Of a stretch of DNA of 64,000 nt, positions 21,358-32,060 are shown in pieces. The first letter of the stretch is position 1; every line of letters begins with the position of its first letter. This DNA is from Oenanthe sinensis (lineage: Eukaryota; Streptophyta; Magnoliopsida; Apiales; Apiaceae): positions 22,678,501 through 22,742,500 of the forward strand of contig CM053794.1 of assembly GCA_028671895.1 (NCBI GenBank), read 5' to 3'. The translations under genes were made by a program, and so were the position numbers. The notes beneath the pieces are model-generated. The model was not told the DNA's origin. It saw only the letters and a list, made by a program, of their open reading frames with translations, and did not search any database.

Positions 21358-23828
21358 ATGTCTATTCCACTTAGAGACCGTTGTTATCCCACTCGTTCTG
21401 CCCAACCCTCATGCATAGTCCTACCAACAGTAAATGGTAATAATTTTGAAATCAAATCTCACCACATTAGCATGTTACCTAGGTTTACTGGGGTAGAGGG
21501 AGAGAATCCATATCTTTTCATCCGAGAGTTTGAGGAAGTTTGTGCCCTACAGAAAATTCAACAATTGACTGAAGACTCCATTAAATTGAGACTTATCAAC
21601 TTTGCTCTTAAAGAAAATGCTAAAAAATGGTTATATAGTCTACCCATTAATTCTATTTCAACTTGGGAGGGATTTGTAGGCATATTTCTAAAAAAATATT
21701 TTCCAAACCATAAGGCTAACAAACTTGGGAATGAAATCAACCAATTTCAACAAAATCAAAATGAGTCTTTTTGGAAATATTTTGATAGATTTAAAAGTCT
21801 GTTGTCCCAGTGTCCTCAACATGGTATAGAACAATGGAGACTTTGTAGAATTCTTTATGAAGCCTTAGATAGTCCAACCACTTCTTTGTTAGAGTCAATG
21901 TGTCAAGGTAAATTCATGGATAAAAATGAAGAAGAAGCTTGGCAATTTTTTGAGGAGTTAGCTGAAAAAACGATGTTGTGGGAGTCAACTAGGGAACCAA
22001 GTCAGGAAACTGAAAAACCTAGCTCATCTAAAGGCATACATGTAATTGGTAGTTCCCTTGCAACTGAAGCTAAGTTAGCTACAATCACTAGAAGATTAGA
22101 AGCCTTAGAAACCAACAAAGTTTCTCCACAATTATCTGCATGTGCAAATTGTAACTCATGTAATCATGTGATAGAAAATTGCCTTGACATTGAACAAGTT
22201 AATGCCATGTTTCAAACGAAAGCTAGGAATGACCCCTTTGCACCAACGTACAATCCTGGTTGGAAAAATCACTCAAATTTCTCATGGAACCAAGGTCAGT
22301 ACAATCAGTTTAACCAAACATCTCAAACTGCTTTTCAAAAGCCTCCTTCTGGTCCATACCCAACTCAAAATCCCAACTCATTTCCTGCTCAAAACTTTGG
22401 CCCATATCCAACTTCTGTTTCAATTCCTTCGAATCCTCCTAGTTTTAATAAAACTGATAATAAAATGAATTTCTTAGAAAAGAGTATTGAGGCGTTATTG
22501 AAATCCCAAGCTAATATAACTCAATCTCAACAGGCTTTCATACAAACTATGACCCAAGATAGGCAGTTACTAAATTCCAATACTCAAGCCATATCTAAAC
22601 TAGAGGTCCAAATGAGTCAGTTAGCCAACACAATCAGTGAGAGAGAGAAAAACCGATTTCCTAGTCAACCTGAGGTTAATCCTAAATTTCTCCAAACCAA
22701 AAAGCTCCTGAAAATGTGAATTATGTTATCTCTCTTAGGTCCGGTAATCAATTTAACAATCATGCTGGTATCAATACTCAAGAGGAAGAAAAACTCACTT
22801 CTGAACCAAATCCTTTACTCTTAAATCCTAGTCTTGACCAATCCTCGTCTCCCAAGAGTTCTGAAGTAGTAGTGAAATCTAGTGAGCCTTCCAAATCTGA
22901 TAAAGCACCTTCAAAACCCATATCTGATATGTCTAGTGAAAAAGTCTTCAAACCAAAAGCCCCATTTCCTCAGAGGCTTACTTCAAACAAACAATCTCCT
23001 CAGTTAGATAAGATTTTGGAAGTCTTTAAACAAGTCAAGATCAACATTCCTCTTTTAGATGCAATTCAACAAATTCCCTCTTATGCGAAGTGTCTAAAAG
23101 ATTTGTGTACTCATAAAAGAACCACTCATGTTCCTAAGAAAGCTTTCCTAACTTCTCATGTTAGTTTCATCATATCGCATCAAATCCCTGTGAAGTATAA
23201 GGATCCTGGTTGTCCTACAATCTCTTGTGTCATAGGTGATACTTTCATTGACAAAGCTTTACTTGATCTAGGGGCTAGTGTGAACCTTCTTCCATTATCT
23301 GTCTATCAAACTTTGGGTTTAGGTGAGCTTAAAAAGACTAATGTCACTCTTCAGTTAGCTGATCGTTCTATCAAAACTCCTAAGGGCATAGTGGAGGATA
23401 TGTTAATTAAGGTTGGTGATTTTCTTTTTCCCGTGGATTTTGTTGTTCTCGAGACTGAACCTGTCAAAAATTTCAAAAATCAAATTCCTATCATTTTAGG
23501 AAGACCTTTTCTTGCTACTTCCAATGCTTTGATCAACTGTAGGAATGGTTCGATGAAACTAACTTTTGGAAACATGACTCTAGATCTTAATAATTTTAAT
23601 GTGGGAAGTCAATCCAATGATCTTTATGACCAACCTGTAGGAGTTAATTTCATTGCTGACGTTGTGTCTTGGTCGAATCTTGAGGATAGTTTGATTGAGT
23701 CTTTTCTTGAACATGATATTTTGTTAGAGTATGAGAGTAATAGAGAACTTCATGAGTTGTACCAAAATTTCACTTCTGATGAGGGAATTGGTAGTATTAT
23801 AAAAAATTCAAAAATCCAAAAAAATTAA
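21358..23828 (+). pseudogene. Athila-like gag and retropepsin-like region, one frameshift
   Basis: Frame 1 (21358-22719) holds a retrotransposon gag domain (LPRFTGVEGENPYLFIREFE; KWLYSLPINSISTWEGF; FLKKYFPNHK), a QN-rich stretch and a coiled-coil-like tail. A one-base slip near 22698-22705 moves the reading to a second frame (to 23828), which continues NVNYVISLRSGNQ and reaches an aspartic protease-like domain with LLDLGASVNLLP and IILGRPFLAT. The protease has DLGAS instead of D[ST]GAS. It ends at a stop without any reverse transcriptase. Product: capsid precursor and protease-like part of the element. Confidence 0.85.
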
Positions 23829-24963
23829 AAAATTAGAAAATCCAAAAATAGAGATGTTTTAGCCAAGTTTTTCCACTCTTGTACTTTGATGCTAGTTGGT
23901 GTTAACAATTTTTTATAAAATTATATATATGTAATGCCTTGAGATAATTCGAACGTAGTTGAGTAAGGTTTTCTACATGAAACTTGTGTCGAACAAATTT
24001 TTGCTTAAAAGTCCAAGACGGCACTTATTGCACAAGGTCTTTGTTGGAAAGATTGTCTAGGGAAGTTTTCGATAGCTGAGAGAGAGCCCACATGTTAAAA
24101 CAATGTCGAATCAAATGTTTGTGAAAAAATATATAAAGCATCAAGTACTCCTTTGAGATCAATGGGTGACAAATACAATGTTATATGAAAGGGACGATCC
24201 ATGTACATGTGCTGGTATTAAGTGCGATTGTACGAGAAATAAATTTTTCTTGGTGACTTTTCACTGCCCTTGGTTACTGGAGAATTACTTAATGAGCTAG
24301 GATAAAAGTAGTAATTGACTAGTCTTGTTTTGTGGCCTTTGTTACTCGAGTAATTAAGTCCGTAGGGGTATTTTGAAACCTAGTGCCCTAAGACCAACTG
24401 GTTTGGGAGTCATTGACCCAAAGCTCGCTACATGGGAAACATAGAAAGCCTAAGAAAACGGACATTGCACAGTCAATTGGAAAAAAATTGTGAAATTTGG
24501 CTAGATACTTGTTTTGATAGAGATTGGGTCAGTTCAATATTGGTTGAAAAAGAGAAAATGTATTTATTCAATTAATTCTTCAGAGACCGATTTTCACGAC
24601 ACACCTTGGGAGTTTTTGCAAACGTTTGCGTCGATATAAGTGGATTTTAGATACCTACATCTTGGCTATTATTAGAAGAGTCTTTAAGACATGTATTTTC
24701 CTAAAAATCATCTTTTATTGACACCGATGAACGTTATTGATAGAATGGGATGCTTGCTAGAATATTTCACGAATTTTATGGGTATATCTTCTGTAAACCC
24801 TTAGGAGACAGCAATCCTCTAGTAGAGATCGTCTACGAGTTTAATGAGTTGGTAAACCTAAAATTATCCGTCACGCCTACGAAAAGGAGAATAGGACTTT
24901 TATAATATATTTTTTTTCTTTTGATTTTTCTCGAGGACGAGCAAAAATAGGTATGGGGGCATT
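23829..24963 (+). other. Non-coding 3' internal region of the Athila-like element
   Basis: About 1.1 kb without a supportable ORF, located where pol would be in a complete element. Its last 30 bases (CGAGGACGAGCAAAAATAGG, then a G run) are the conserved pre-LTR segment with the purine tract. Confidence 0.75.
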
Positions 24964-25945
24964 TGATAGGTCCATAAATTAATACATCTTTAATACCTAT
25001 TTTATGTTTATTTTCATAATTTTTTTAGTTAATTAATTATTTTTATTTTGTTTTGTAGGAAATTAATTAAAATCAGAATTGTAGCAGAAAAAGGAGAATA
25101 CAAGGAAGGAGGTGGAGATTACTTGGAGACAAAGCAATTAGAGAAAAAATCGAATGCTTGTTGGAGAAGAAAAAGAAATAGAAGGAAATATTTAGAATTC
25201 AATTTATAATCTATATAGAAAACCTACATTATTTCCCCTATATATATGGGTCTCCTCTCTTGTATTTCAAGACCTAGACCTTATACCTTAACTTTAACTT
25301 TGGTTTTCAATAATTAGGAGTAGGAGTAGAGTACTTTTATTTTCTTGATCTTTCAATACAAACAAGTTTTTATCTTTCAAACACTTTTTATGTTATTCTT
25401 ATTTACATGTCTTATATTAGTTGCTTTGTTTTGTTCTTCAATCATGTCTAGCTAATTCTCTAGCCATAGGATGAAGGTGAAGTTAGTTGATTATTTTTAG
25501 TATTTGTTTGTTCCTATTATTTGATTCTCATAATTTTTCTTGGTGCTTAATTGTTTGATTAACAAAGTGATTTTGATATATTATTGTTACCGAATTTATT
25601 TTTCATAGCCTATGCTTGCTCCATGAAGTTTTGATGGGTTATTGTTAGATAATAAGTTTCATAGTATATGCTTGTCTCGTTAATTGATATTTATTTGTTG
25701 AAGAAAGAGAATTGATTTTTAGGGCAAGTTGGATATTAATTGTGATTAATTGATGGATTCGGATTCCTAGGTTTTCCATATTTATTTGATCTTATTTGCT
25801 TATTAGGTTAATTAAATCTCTATCATAACTATTTGTCTAGTCTGCCTGATTTATTTGTTAGGGTTTAGAAGTTTCATAGTCTCTGAGGATCGATCTGTGA
25901 TTGTTACAATTAAACACTGTGCGCTTGCAGTATTTCAACACATCA
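24964..25945 (+). repeat. 3' LTR of the Athila-like element
   Basis: A 982-bp repeat equivalent to 19415-20396. It is followed directly by the interrupted DEG9-like exon. Confidence 0.95.
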
Positions 25946-26354
25946 CAATAGTTTCACTGGGGCATCCAAATCATAAACAATTTCATACTAAAACTCATCA
26001 CAAACAAGAGTTAAAAGAAGAATATTAGTTAAGGACCATCATAAGGTCAAAATGGAACCCTTAAAATAAAGTGATCAGATCAAAGAGGCCAACATATAGA
26101 AAAACTGAACGTAAGTACACGGACAGTAAAATGACTAAAGCAGGTAGTAGCAGGTGTATTCATTTAATATACACACTTGGGGATCAATCACAAGCAGATG
26201 TCTTTTAAAACCTTACCCCAGGACATTTGCAATCCGCAAAACAAGAATGGCAGGGGAGGTGAAATTAGCAGATATGTCCCAAGATATTATGAGTATTCTA
26301 TTTTATTTTATACAGTTATTCATAAGCAACACAATTAATTAAAGATCGTCCTTG

Positions 26355-27923
26355 CTATATGAAGAACACTTGATGCCTTTCTGCTTTCCCTATTACATCG
26401 TAAATAGTTCTTTGACATGTTTCAGTGTCGCATATTCTCAACATCACCTCCAGACCCTTCTTCTTATAATATATTGCCGTATCTTCCTGTATATTACCAG
26501 ACTTTAGATTCACATCCTCAAGTTCGTTCGCCACTCCTCTCCGTATAATGTCGACCCCATAGTGATGTAAAAGTTTAATTACTTTTAGCACTTGAAACCG
26601 CAGAGTTGGTTTTTCTTCCTGAAGCAGGTCTCCATTTTCAATTACTTCCAACAATTCATCAAACAAAGTTAACATTTTTCTTGCTTCGTTATAGTTGATC
26701 CGTTGTTGATATACATCTTCAGCTTCTTGCCACGCTTCAGGAAACTCTGTTGATCCTGCAGTTTGTCTAAGTTTGTTAATCAATTCACGATCATTAAATT
26801 CTGCTGGTTTGAACGAAACTGTTGATTTTATACTATCTCGAATATGCTCAATCTGATTTCCATGTTCATTTGCTTGCTCCAATTCAGAATGAATATTGAG
26901 TCTTAAAGTATCTTGAATATGCTCGATTCCTTGCTGATTCCCATCTTCATTTGTTTGCACGACGTTAGAAACCTTACTGGATCTTGGACATTCTTGACAA
27001 TACTCGTTCCCTTGCGGATTTTTTTTATCTTCATCTTCTAGCACCACTTCAGAGTGCTTGCTCAGTCTTGGACAATCTAAAATATGATTGATCCCTGGCT
27101 GATTTTCATGTTCTTTTGCTAGCACAAATTTAGAATCCATAAGGAAGCTTGAACTATCCAGAATATGATCAATTCCTTGATGACTTTCATCTTCATTTAC
27201 TCGCACCACCTCATAATGCTTACTAGATCTTGGACAATCTCGAATATTCTCGATACCTTGCTGATTTACATCTTCATTTGTTTGCACCATTTCAGAGTGC
27301 TTATTAGATATTAGACAATATCGAATATGCTCAATCTCCTGCTGATATTCATCTTCACTTGCTTGCACCACTTCAGAATGCAAAACAGATCTTGTAGTAT
27401 GTGGAATATACTCGTTTCCTTGCTGGTATTTATCATCATTTTCTTGCAGTACTTCCGAGTGCTTACTAGATCTTAGACATTCTCGAATATGCTCGATACC
27501 TTGTTGATTTTCTTCTTTATTTGTTTGCACCACTTCAGAGTGCTTACTAGATATTAGACAATATTGTATATGCTCGATCCCTTGTTGATTTTCATCTTCA
27601 TTTTCATGCAGCTTATTAGACTGCTTAATAGATCTTGAACAATCTCGTATATGCTCGATCCCTTGTTGAATTTGATGTTCATTTGCTTGCACAAAAAGCA
27701 AATTATATCTCATTCTGGTTTGAATGTTCTCTGTGCCCAACTTATATTTATATCTTTCTAAGCGCTTCAACTGCTTTTGTAAGTAATTAAAACCTCTTTC
27801 TGGATACGTGTAATAATAGCTTCTTGACATATCACTTGGGGGACTATTTGATGTAATCGAGAGCACTAGTTGAGACCATGCCTCACTAGCGATTGCTATA
27901 GCAGTAGTACTGTCCGAAACCAT
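26355..27923 (-). CDS. Unrecognised protein with about ten 27-residue repeats
   Basis: A single open frame of 522 residues on the minus strand, with a strong start context (AAAAATGG) and a TATA-like CTATAAATA about 225 bp upstream. Residues 1-85 are a non-repetitive head (helical, LQKQLKRLERYKYKLG). Residues about 86-357 hold ten repeats of 27-28 residues with consensus close to QQGIEHIRDCxRSSKHSEVVQTNEDEN, then a partial eleventh. The C-terminal 150 residues are non-repetitive and probably helical (ARKMLTLFDELLEVIENGDL). There is no signal peptide, membrane segment or catalytic motif that I recognise. The long unbroken frame through diverged repeats argues for selection, or recent expansion. 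I do not know the family and assign no function. It lies between two pseudogene fragments. Confidence 0.7.
   Translation of the reverse strand: MVSDSTTAIAIASEAWSQLVLSITSNSPPSDMSRSYYYTYPERGFNYLQKQLKRLERYKYKLGTENIQTRMRYNLLFVQANEHQIQQGIEHIRDCSRSIKQSNKLHENEDENQQGIEHIQYCLISSKHSEVVQTNKEENQQGIEHIRECLRSSKHSEVLQENDDKYQQGNEYIPHTTRSVLHSEVVQASEDEYQQEIEHIRYCLISNKHSEMVQTNEDVNQQGIENIRDCPRSSKHYEVVRVNEDESHQGIDHILDSSSFLMDSKFVLAKEHENQPGINHILDCPRLSKHSEVVLEDEDKKNPQGNEYCQECPRSSKVSNVVQTNEDGNQQGIEHIQDTLRLNIHSELEQANEHGNQIEHIRDSIKSTVSFKPAEFNDRELINKLRQTAGSTEFPEAWQEAEDVYQQRINYNEARKMLTLFDELLEVIENGDLLQEEKPTLRFQVLKVIKLLHHYGVDIIRRGVANELEDVNLKSGNIQEDTAIYYKKKGLEVMLRICDTETCQRTIYDVIGKAERHQVFFI
26853..27668 (-). repeat. 81-bp coding minisatellite
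   Basis: About ten copies of an 81-bp unit inside the 26355-27923 frame. All copies keep the frame; the unit length changes only in multiples of three. Conserved anchors are Gly-Ile-Glu-His-Ile, a Cys four residues later in most copies, and an acidic NEDEN-like end. Confidence 0.85.
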
Positions 27924-28145
27924 TTTTCCTCCAAATACAACTTCTTGTTTGTTGCTCTAGCAAGATGTAGCATACAATAAAAATGATTGAAGTGTCTGTA
28001 TGTATGGGTATATGTGTGTAACTGGAATAATTAAAGGGATTCGAAGTAGATATAGGAGAAAGTAGAGGAAAATAGAAGAGGGTATGATTCTTGCTCTGGC
28101 CAATATTTATTACAACTCTGCTCTATTCTGTGCATCCAAAAGTAG

Positions 28146-28154
28146 TATTTATAG
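28146..28154 (-). promoter_or_regulatory. TATA-like box for the 27-residue-repeat gene
   Basis: Minus-strand CTATAAATA lies about 225 bp upstream of the ATG at 27923. That spacing would allow a 5' leader of roughly 190 bases. This is inferred from position only. Confidence 0.5.
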
Positions 28155-30849
28155 ATATGGTTGGATATTAAATCGGACTTTGTCATCCCCATATGGACTT
28201 TACAAGTTTCTAAAGCATGTGTTATTTACTATGCATACTTGCATAGTCTAACAACATTTGACTTTACAATGGAGTTGTTTCATGTCTGGTTTTCTTTTTA
28301 AAATTTCTAGTTGCATATAGGTCATAGGTGATGTAATTAATTCAATTATTTTACCATCCTATGGCAACTGATCTGTTGTTTACCCCTATCAAGTAGATTG
28401 CCAAAGCCGGCCAGAGAACAATATTGGTATACTTGGTAGCCAAGGGCAAAATCTGAGGAGGCTAGTCGAACTATACTTCATACTGGTCTTCGAAAAATTA
28501 TGAAAAAAAAACAAGTTTTAATTTGCCTTAAAATTAGAAGTTCTGTGTAGTTGCGAATAAAACGTTTTTTAAGTCCGAATCTCTTAGAATCATGGTTGCG
28601 CCAGTGTCCATAATAACCAAAAATGAACAATTTAAATCCATTTTTGGCTTCTTAGTGCAACTGTGCAAGACTATGTAATATACAATAACTAGATTTGAGT
28701 TTTTTATTGTGTGTCTATTGAGGAAGGCAGGGGATGCAATGTAAGTATGTAGTTGAAATTTGAAAACCCTGTTACATTAAGTGTACCCAAAAATTGTAAT
28801 GAAACAAGTGGATAACTTTCTGTAGTTAACTTTCTTTTTTAATTCATGGCACAAACGACCCATTGACTTCATATATATAATAATCTTCAATTCATGAAGT
28901 CCCTTATGTGAGCTGGTTTGAACATCTAGTTTTTTGTTTCCAGTTGTAAATGGTTGATGTAATTTATTCATCAACTTGTTAATCTCAGTTATCTTATTTG
29001 ATTTGGTCTGAGTATTTTTTCCCAGATAGATGATGCATCATTGCATTGAGATACAGATGCATGCATTTTAGAAAATATTAAGATACTAGTTTGTGGATGT
29101 AAATCCCACTTGTCATTTATAAAAATAAATTATTTTAGCAAATTCTAGAATACTAGTTTGTGAATTTTTCTACAATTCTTCCATCAAGTAAAAGTGTTGT
29201 ATCTAGAGATGGAAGACTAAAAAAACACATGGTGTTAGTTAAAGATTCACTCACTTTTCACTTTTCAGAAAAATTTGCAGTCTACTTGATTTTTTTTTTT
29301 TGTACTTGAAAATCAGGTTCTCAGCCATGTGCTGGGCACGCCCTAGATCCCATGGACCTTTTACCCTCCCCAGATGGTGAAAAATAAGAACTCAAACTCA
29401 TTGTCGTTTACATTGTGTTCAATTGTGTAGAACCAATTGAATTTGTCATTGAAAATGTGGGGAAACGTCGTTTCTTCTACAAGAGGTTCAAGATTATGAT
29501 GAAGCATGACTTAAGAAATGACTAAGTGAACTATATGGCCGCAGTTCATTACAGAGGTTATAGATGGGTACAACGAAATAGACATGCTGTTATGAAATGT
29601 GGTATTTCTTGATCACTACAAGTACTCATAATTAGTAAGTTTGAAATATGTAACTTTGCTTCGTTTTTTGATATAGTTGTTTGCAAAAGCAAGTAAACAG
29701 ATAGTTAACTTGTATCACTAGATTTTGTTTAGTCCATAACTCATGCTGAAATAATAATCATGCCAATTCTCTGTTACTTTTATATGCAAATATTATCCCA
29801 ACTCACATTTGTGCATCTCCTGAATGATAAAATATAGCCCCTCCGATCCAATATGTTGAGGAAGTCTTTACTTTTTCTTGTCTCTTGTTCCATGACTTAA
29901 CTTCTGATTTTAACACAATGCCGACTGATCTGTGTATTGGTGGATGCCTGAATATAAGACGTACGTTCAGTTAACAAGTTAGTAATTTAAAATAGTTGGA
30001 CTTGTTGACACCTTCTATGGGTAGCACTACAGCTATCACCTTTGATTATGTTGATAAACTTGGATTTTAAGTGATTGTGGAACATACGATAAAAGCTAAT
30101 GTGGTGGTACTATATTAGTATTGGTTTATCTGATATCTTGACACGTTGTTTTGCATATTGGAGTGTGTCTTGTGTCCTGTGAACACCAATCGGTAATGCT
30201 GTATGCAACACTCTCACTGTTTAGGTAATATTTTCTTTAGAAAGTTACAGTTATATTATTTTCTAAATGGCCATAAGTTAGTTGCTTTTAACATGGTGCA
30301 ACAATCCCTGGAAAGTCGGGATGATGAGCTAGCTACATGTAGGCAACATATAAATGGCTCAACTCCATTTTTTGACCGCATATGAAAATAGGAGAGGAAC
30401 TGCTGGAAGATAGTGATAACAAAAAAAATAAGAAGTATTGGTGGTTATGATTTATAAAGGAACTCAGAATGCGTGAAAATTTTAAAAACGACGGTGGAAT
30501 AGGAAGGTTTAGAGAATACTATTACTAAAATTTCTTCTGAGATACAACCAAGTGCTTTTTCACATGAGGATAATGAAGATAGGGCCTCTACCTCTCAGTG
30601 AATTGCTTAGAAATAGGGACAGGGGTAAAGCACCTGTGTGGAACTAACTTGATGGAGATACCACTAAGATGTTAGAGGAGGATTATGATAGTTGTAATTA
30701 TAGCTTTATGATCTCATATATGTGTAGTTGTGTAATTAAAGCACATACATTAGTAGCTAGCATACAGGGACTATTGATACATGGAGAATGATTAACATAA
30801 TACGAATAGAAAAAATCCCTTCGCATTTGTTCACTAGCTGCTTTGAACA
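28155..30849. other. Gene-free spacer upstream of the repeat-protein gene
   Basis: No gene is supportable on either strand. A short open stretch at 30291-30385 (+) has no recognisable homology. No clear transposon termini were found. Confidence 0.45.
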
Positions 30850-31720
30850 GAAAATTCAGAGTCTATGTTTGTAAGGATTACAATCCCGGTTCGTAGGACC
30901 ATAGGAATGCTTTGACTTCCCAACTTCATAAGCACTAAAGTTTTCAAGAAGCTCGGCAGTGCCCATTCCAAGCCACTGTAAATGCAGCAATGAGGAGAAA
31001 GTTAAAGAATAAGGAACAATCGCAAAAATATTTAAATATAATAAGCAATACTACGATATTTGATAGGATGGGAAAAGAAAAATTACCTTTCCATTGTCAT
31101 CTCGGCCAAGTTTTGTGTTCATTATAATCACCATCGGGGGCCAAACTATCTCCGTATATCTTACAACATTTTCATTTAGACCTCTCCTCTTGCCAAAGGC
31201 TTCGCCAGAAGGGATTACAAAAGCTACCCTACTATGCAGCTCTTCCTCCAATAGTTGAGAGAATTCTCGGTGGACCTTCACCCTTGTTTTCCCTTTAGTA
31301 TTTGCATGGTTTATGAGGGGCTGCACTCTGCAGTCCTTTATACCAGTATATAGCACCAGGCCCACCATTTCTATTATTACATGCTGGACAGTGTCACTCC
31401 CTATCTTTCTCATTTATCTCATCTTATCCAAAGTTTCAAAGAAATCTGTAAATAATGGGTTATTTTTGCCAGTCTCGCGACACTTTTGGCTATAATCGAT
31501 GTCATATTCATCTAAGTCATAAATGTCAACAGTAATAAAGACATCTTCATCACTATCTTTGACATCATCTTTCTCTTGCCCTTTGTTGTCAGTAGCACCA
31601 GTTGGAAGTGAAGCTGATACAATATCTTCCTTTGCTACACGTGACATGTGACCACTTTGTTGCCCCACTTCACGTAGCCAGTTTGTTTATTGTAATTGTT
31701 CTCATTGCCTCTGTAAGACG
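30850..31720 (-). pseudogene. SGS3-like gene fragment (zinc finger and XS domain), broken
   Basis: On the minus strand an acidic region (about 31668-31417) is followed by a C2H-type zinc finger (CPAC then GGPGAIYWY) and the start of an XS domain (KVHREFSQLLEEEL; VWPPMVIIMNTKL). A GT-AG intron (31086-30976) follows, then a second exon from 30975 (WLGMGTAELLENFSAY; KSKHSYGP). This order is that of SUPPRESSOR OF GENE SILENCING 3, the dsRNA-binding partner of RDR6 in trans-acting siRNA biogenesis in cytoplasmic bodies. Defects: a stop at 31396-31394 where Trp is expected just before CPAC, a 7-bp insertion near 31321-31334 that shifts frame, and loss of similarity after about 30890. The C-terminal coiled coil is not seen. 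Confidence 0.8.
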
Positions 31721-32060
31721 ATTGACTTCGAGAATTTCCTCTTCCAACAGGCTTTCTATAGTCACCTGCAGGTGCTGCAAGGGCACTGGCAGACCCCTTT
31801 CCTAGGCACTGGCAGGCACCTTAGTGACTCTCCGGGCAATGACAGGCCCCTTAGTTCCTGGCCAGACATTGGTGGGCACCTTAGGTCCAGTCCAAGCATT
31901 ACTCAATACTTTCTAACTGTGATTCTGACTTCCAGCATTTCCTGCAGATCTATTTTCAGGCTCCCTCTCTACACCGTCCTGTTCAGTATTGATGATTCAA
32001 TTGCATTAGCACGAGGAACTTGACACCATATCCATTCTATCTTCCGGAACTCATCTTTTT
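31721..32060 (-). pseudogene. Probable degraded N-terminal part of the SGS3-like copy
   Basis: Minus-strand translation gives Gly/Arg/Asn/Gln-rich stretches (GDYRKPVGRGNSRSQSSYRG; YVKWGNK) and repeated 'WPGTKGP'-like units, resembling the low-complexity N-terminus of SGS3 proteins. The frame is broken by stops. The assignment rests mainly on its position directly upstream of the acidic and zinc-finger region. Confidence 0.45.

Larger units (their letters stand above)
19415..25945 (+). mobile_element. Non-autonomous Athila-like (Ty3/Gypsy) LTR retrotransposon
   Basis: Two 982-bp LTRs (19415-20396 and 24964-25945) are aligned without indels and with about six mismatches by eye, pointing to a recent insertion. 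The flanks are caatg (19410-19414) and caata (25946-25950), a target duplication with one mismatch. An Athila-type primer site follows the first LTR, and GACGAGCAAAAATAGGTATG then a G run precedes the second. Internally there is only gag and a retropepsin-like region; reverse transcriptase, RNase H and integrase are absent, so it depends on another element for movement. Confidence 0.95.
18637..25987 (-). pseudogene. DEG9-like (Do-like) protease C-terminal fragment, split by an LTR element
   Basis: Three C-terminal exon remnants are recognisable. First: 25987-25946, continuing after the LTR element at 19409-19350 (APVKLLDKHLYEMAQSVDEQVVVLSQ, then a GT donor). Second: 18971-18888 (VHAFNGKLVKNLKEFDEEFLKF, then CAG|GT). 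Third: about 18735-18637 (VIVVLQTEKSKAATLDILTTHC, ending in a stop at 18639-18637). These are the PDZ and C-terminal parts of plant nucleolar/nuclear Deg9-type serine proteases. The serine protease domain is absent. Defects: the element in the first exon, about nine codons missing from the second compared with the family, and an unrecognisable acceptor (TTTCCTG where CAG is expected) before the third. The family assignment comes from recalled conserved motifs. Confidence 0.8.

Noticed and set aside
26154..26342. Plus-strand frame upstream of the DEG9-like exon
   Set aside because: No recognisable content and no continuity with the DEG9-like exons, which are on the other strand.
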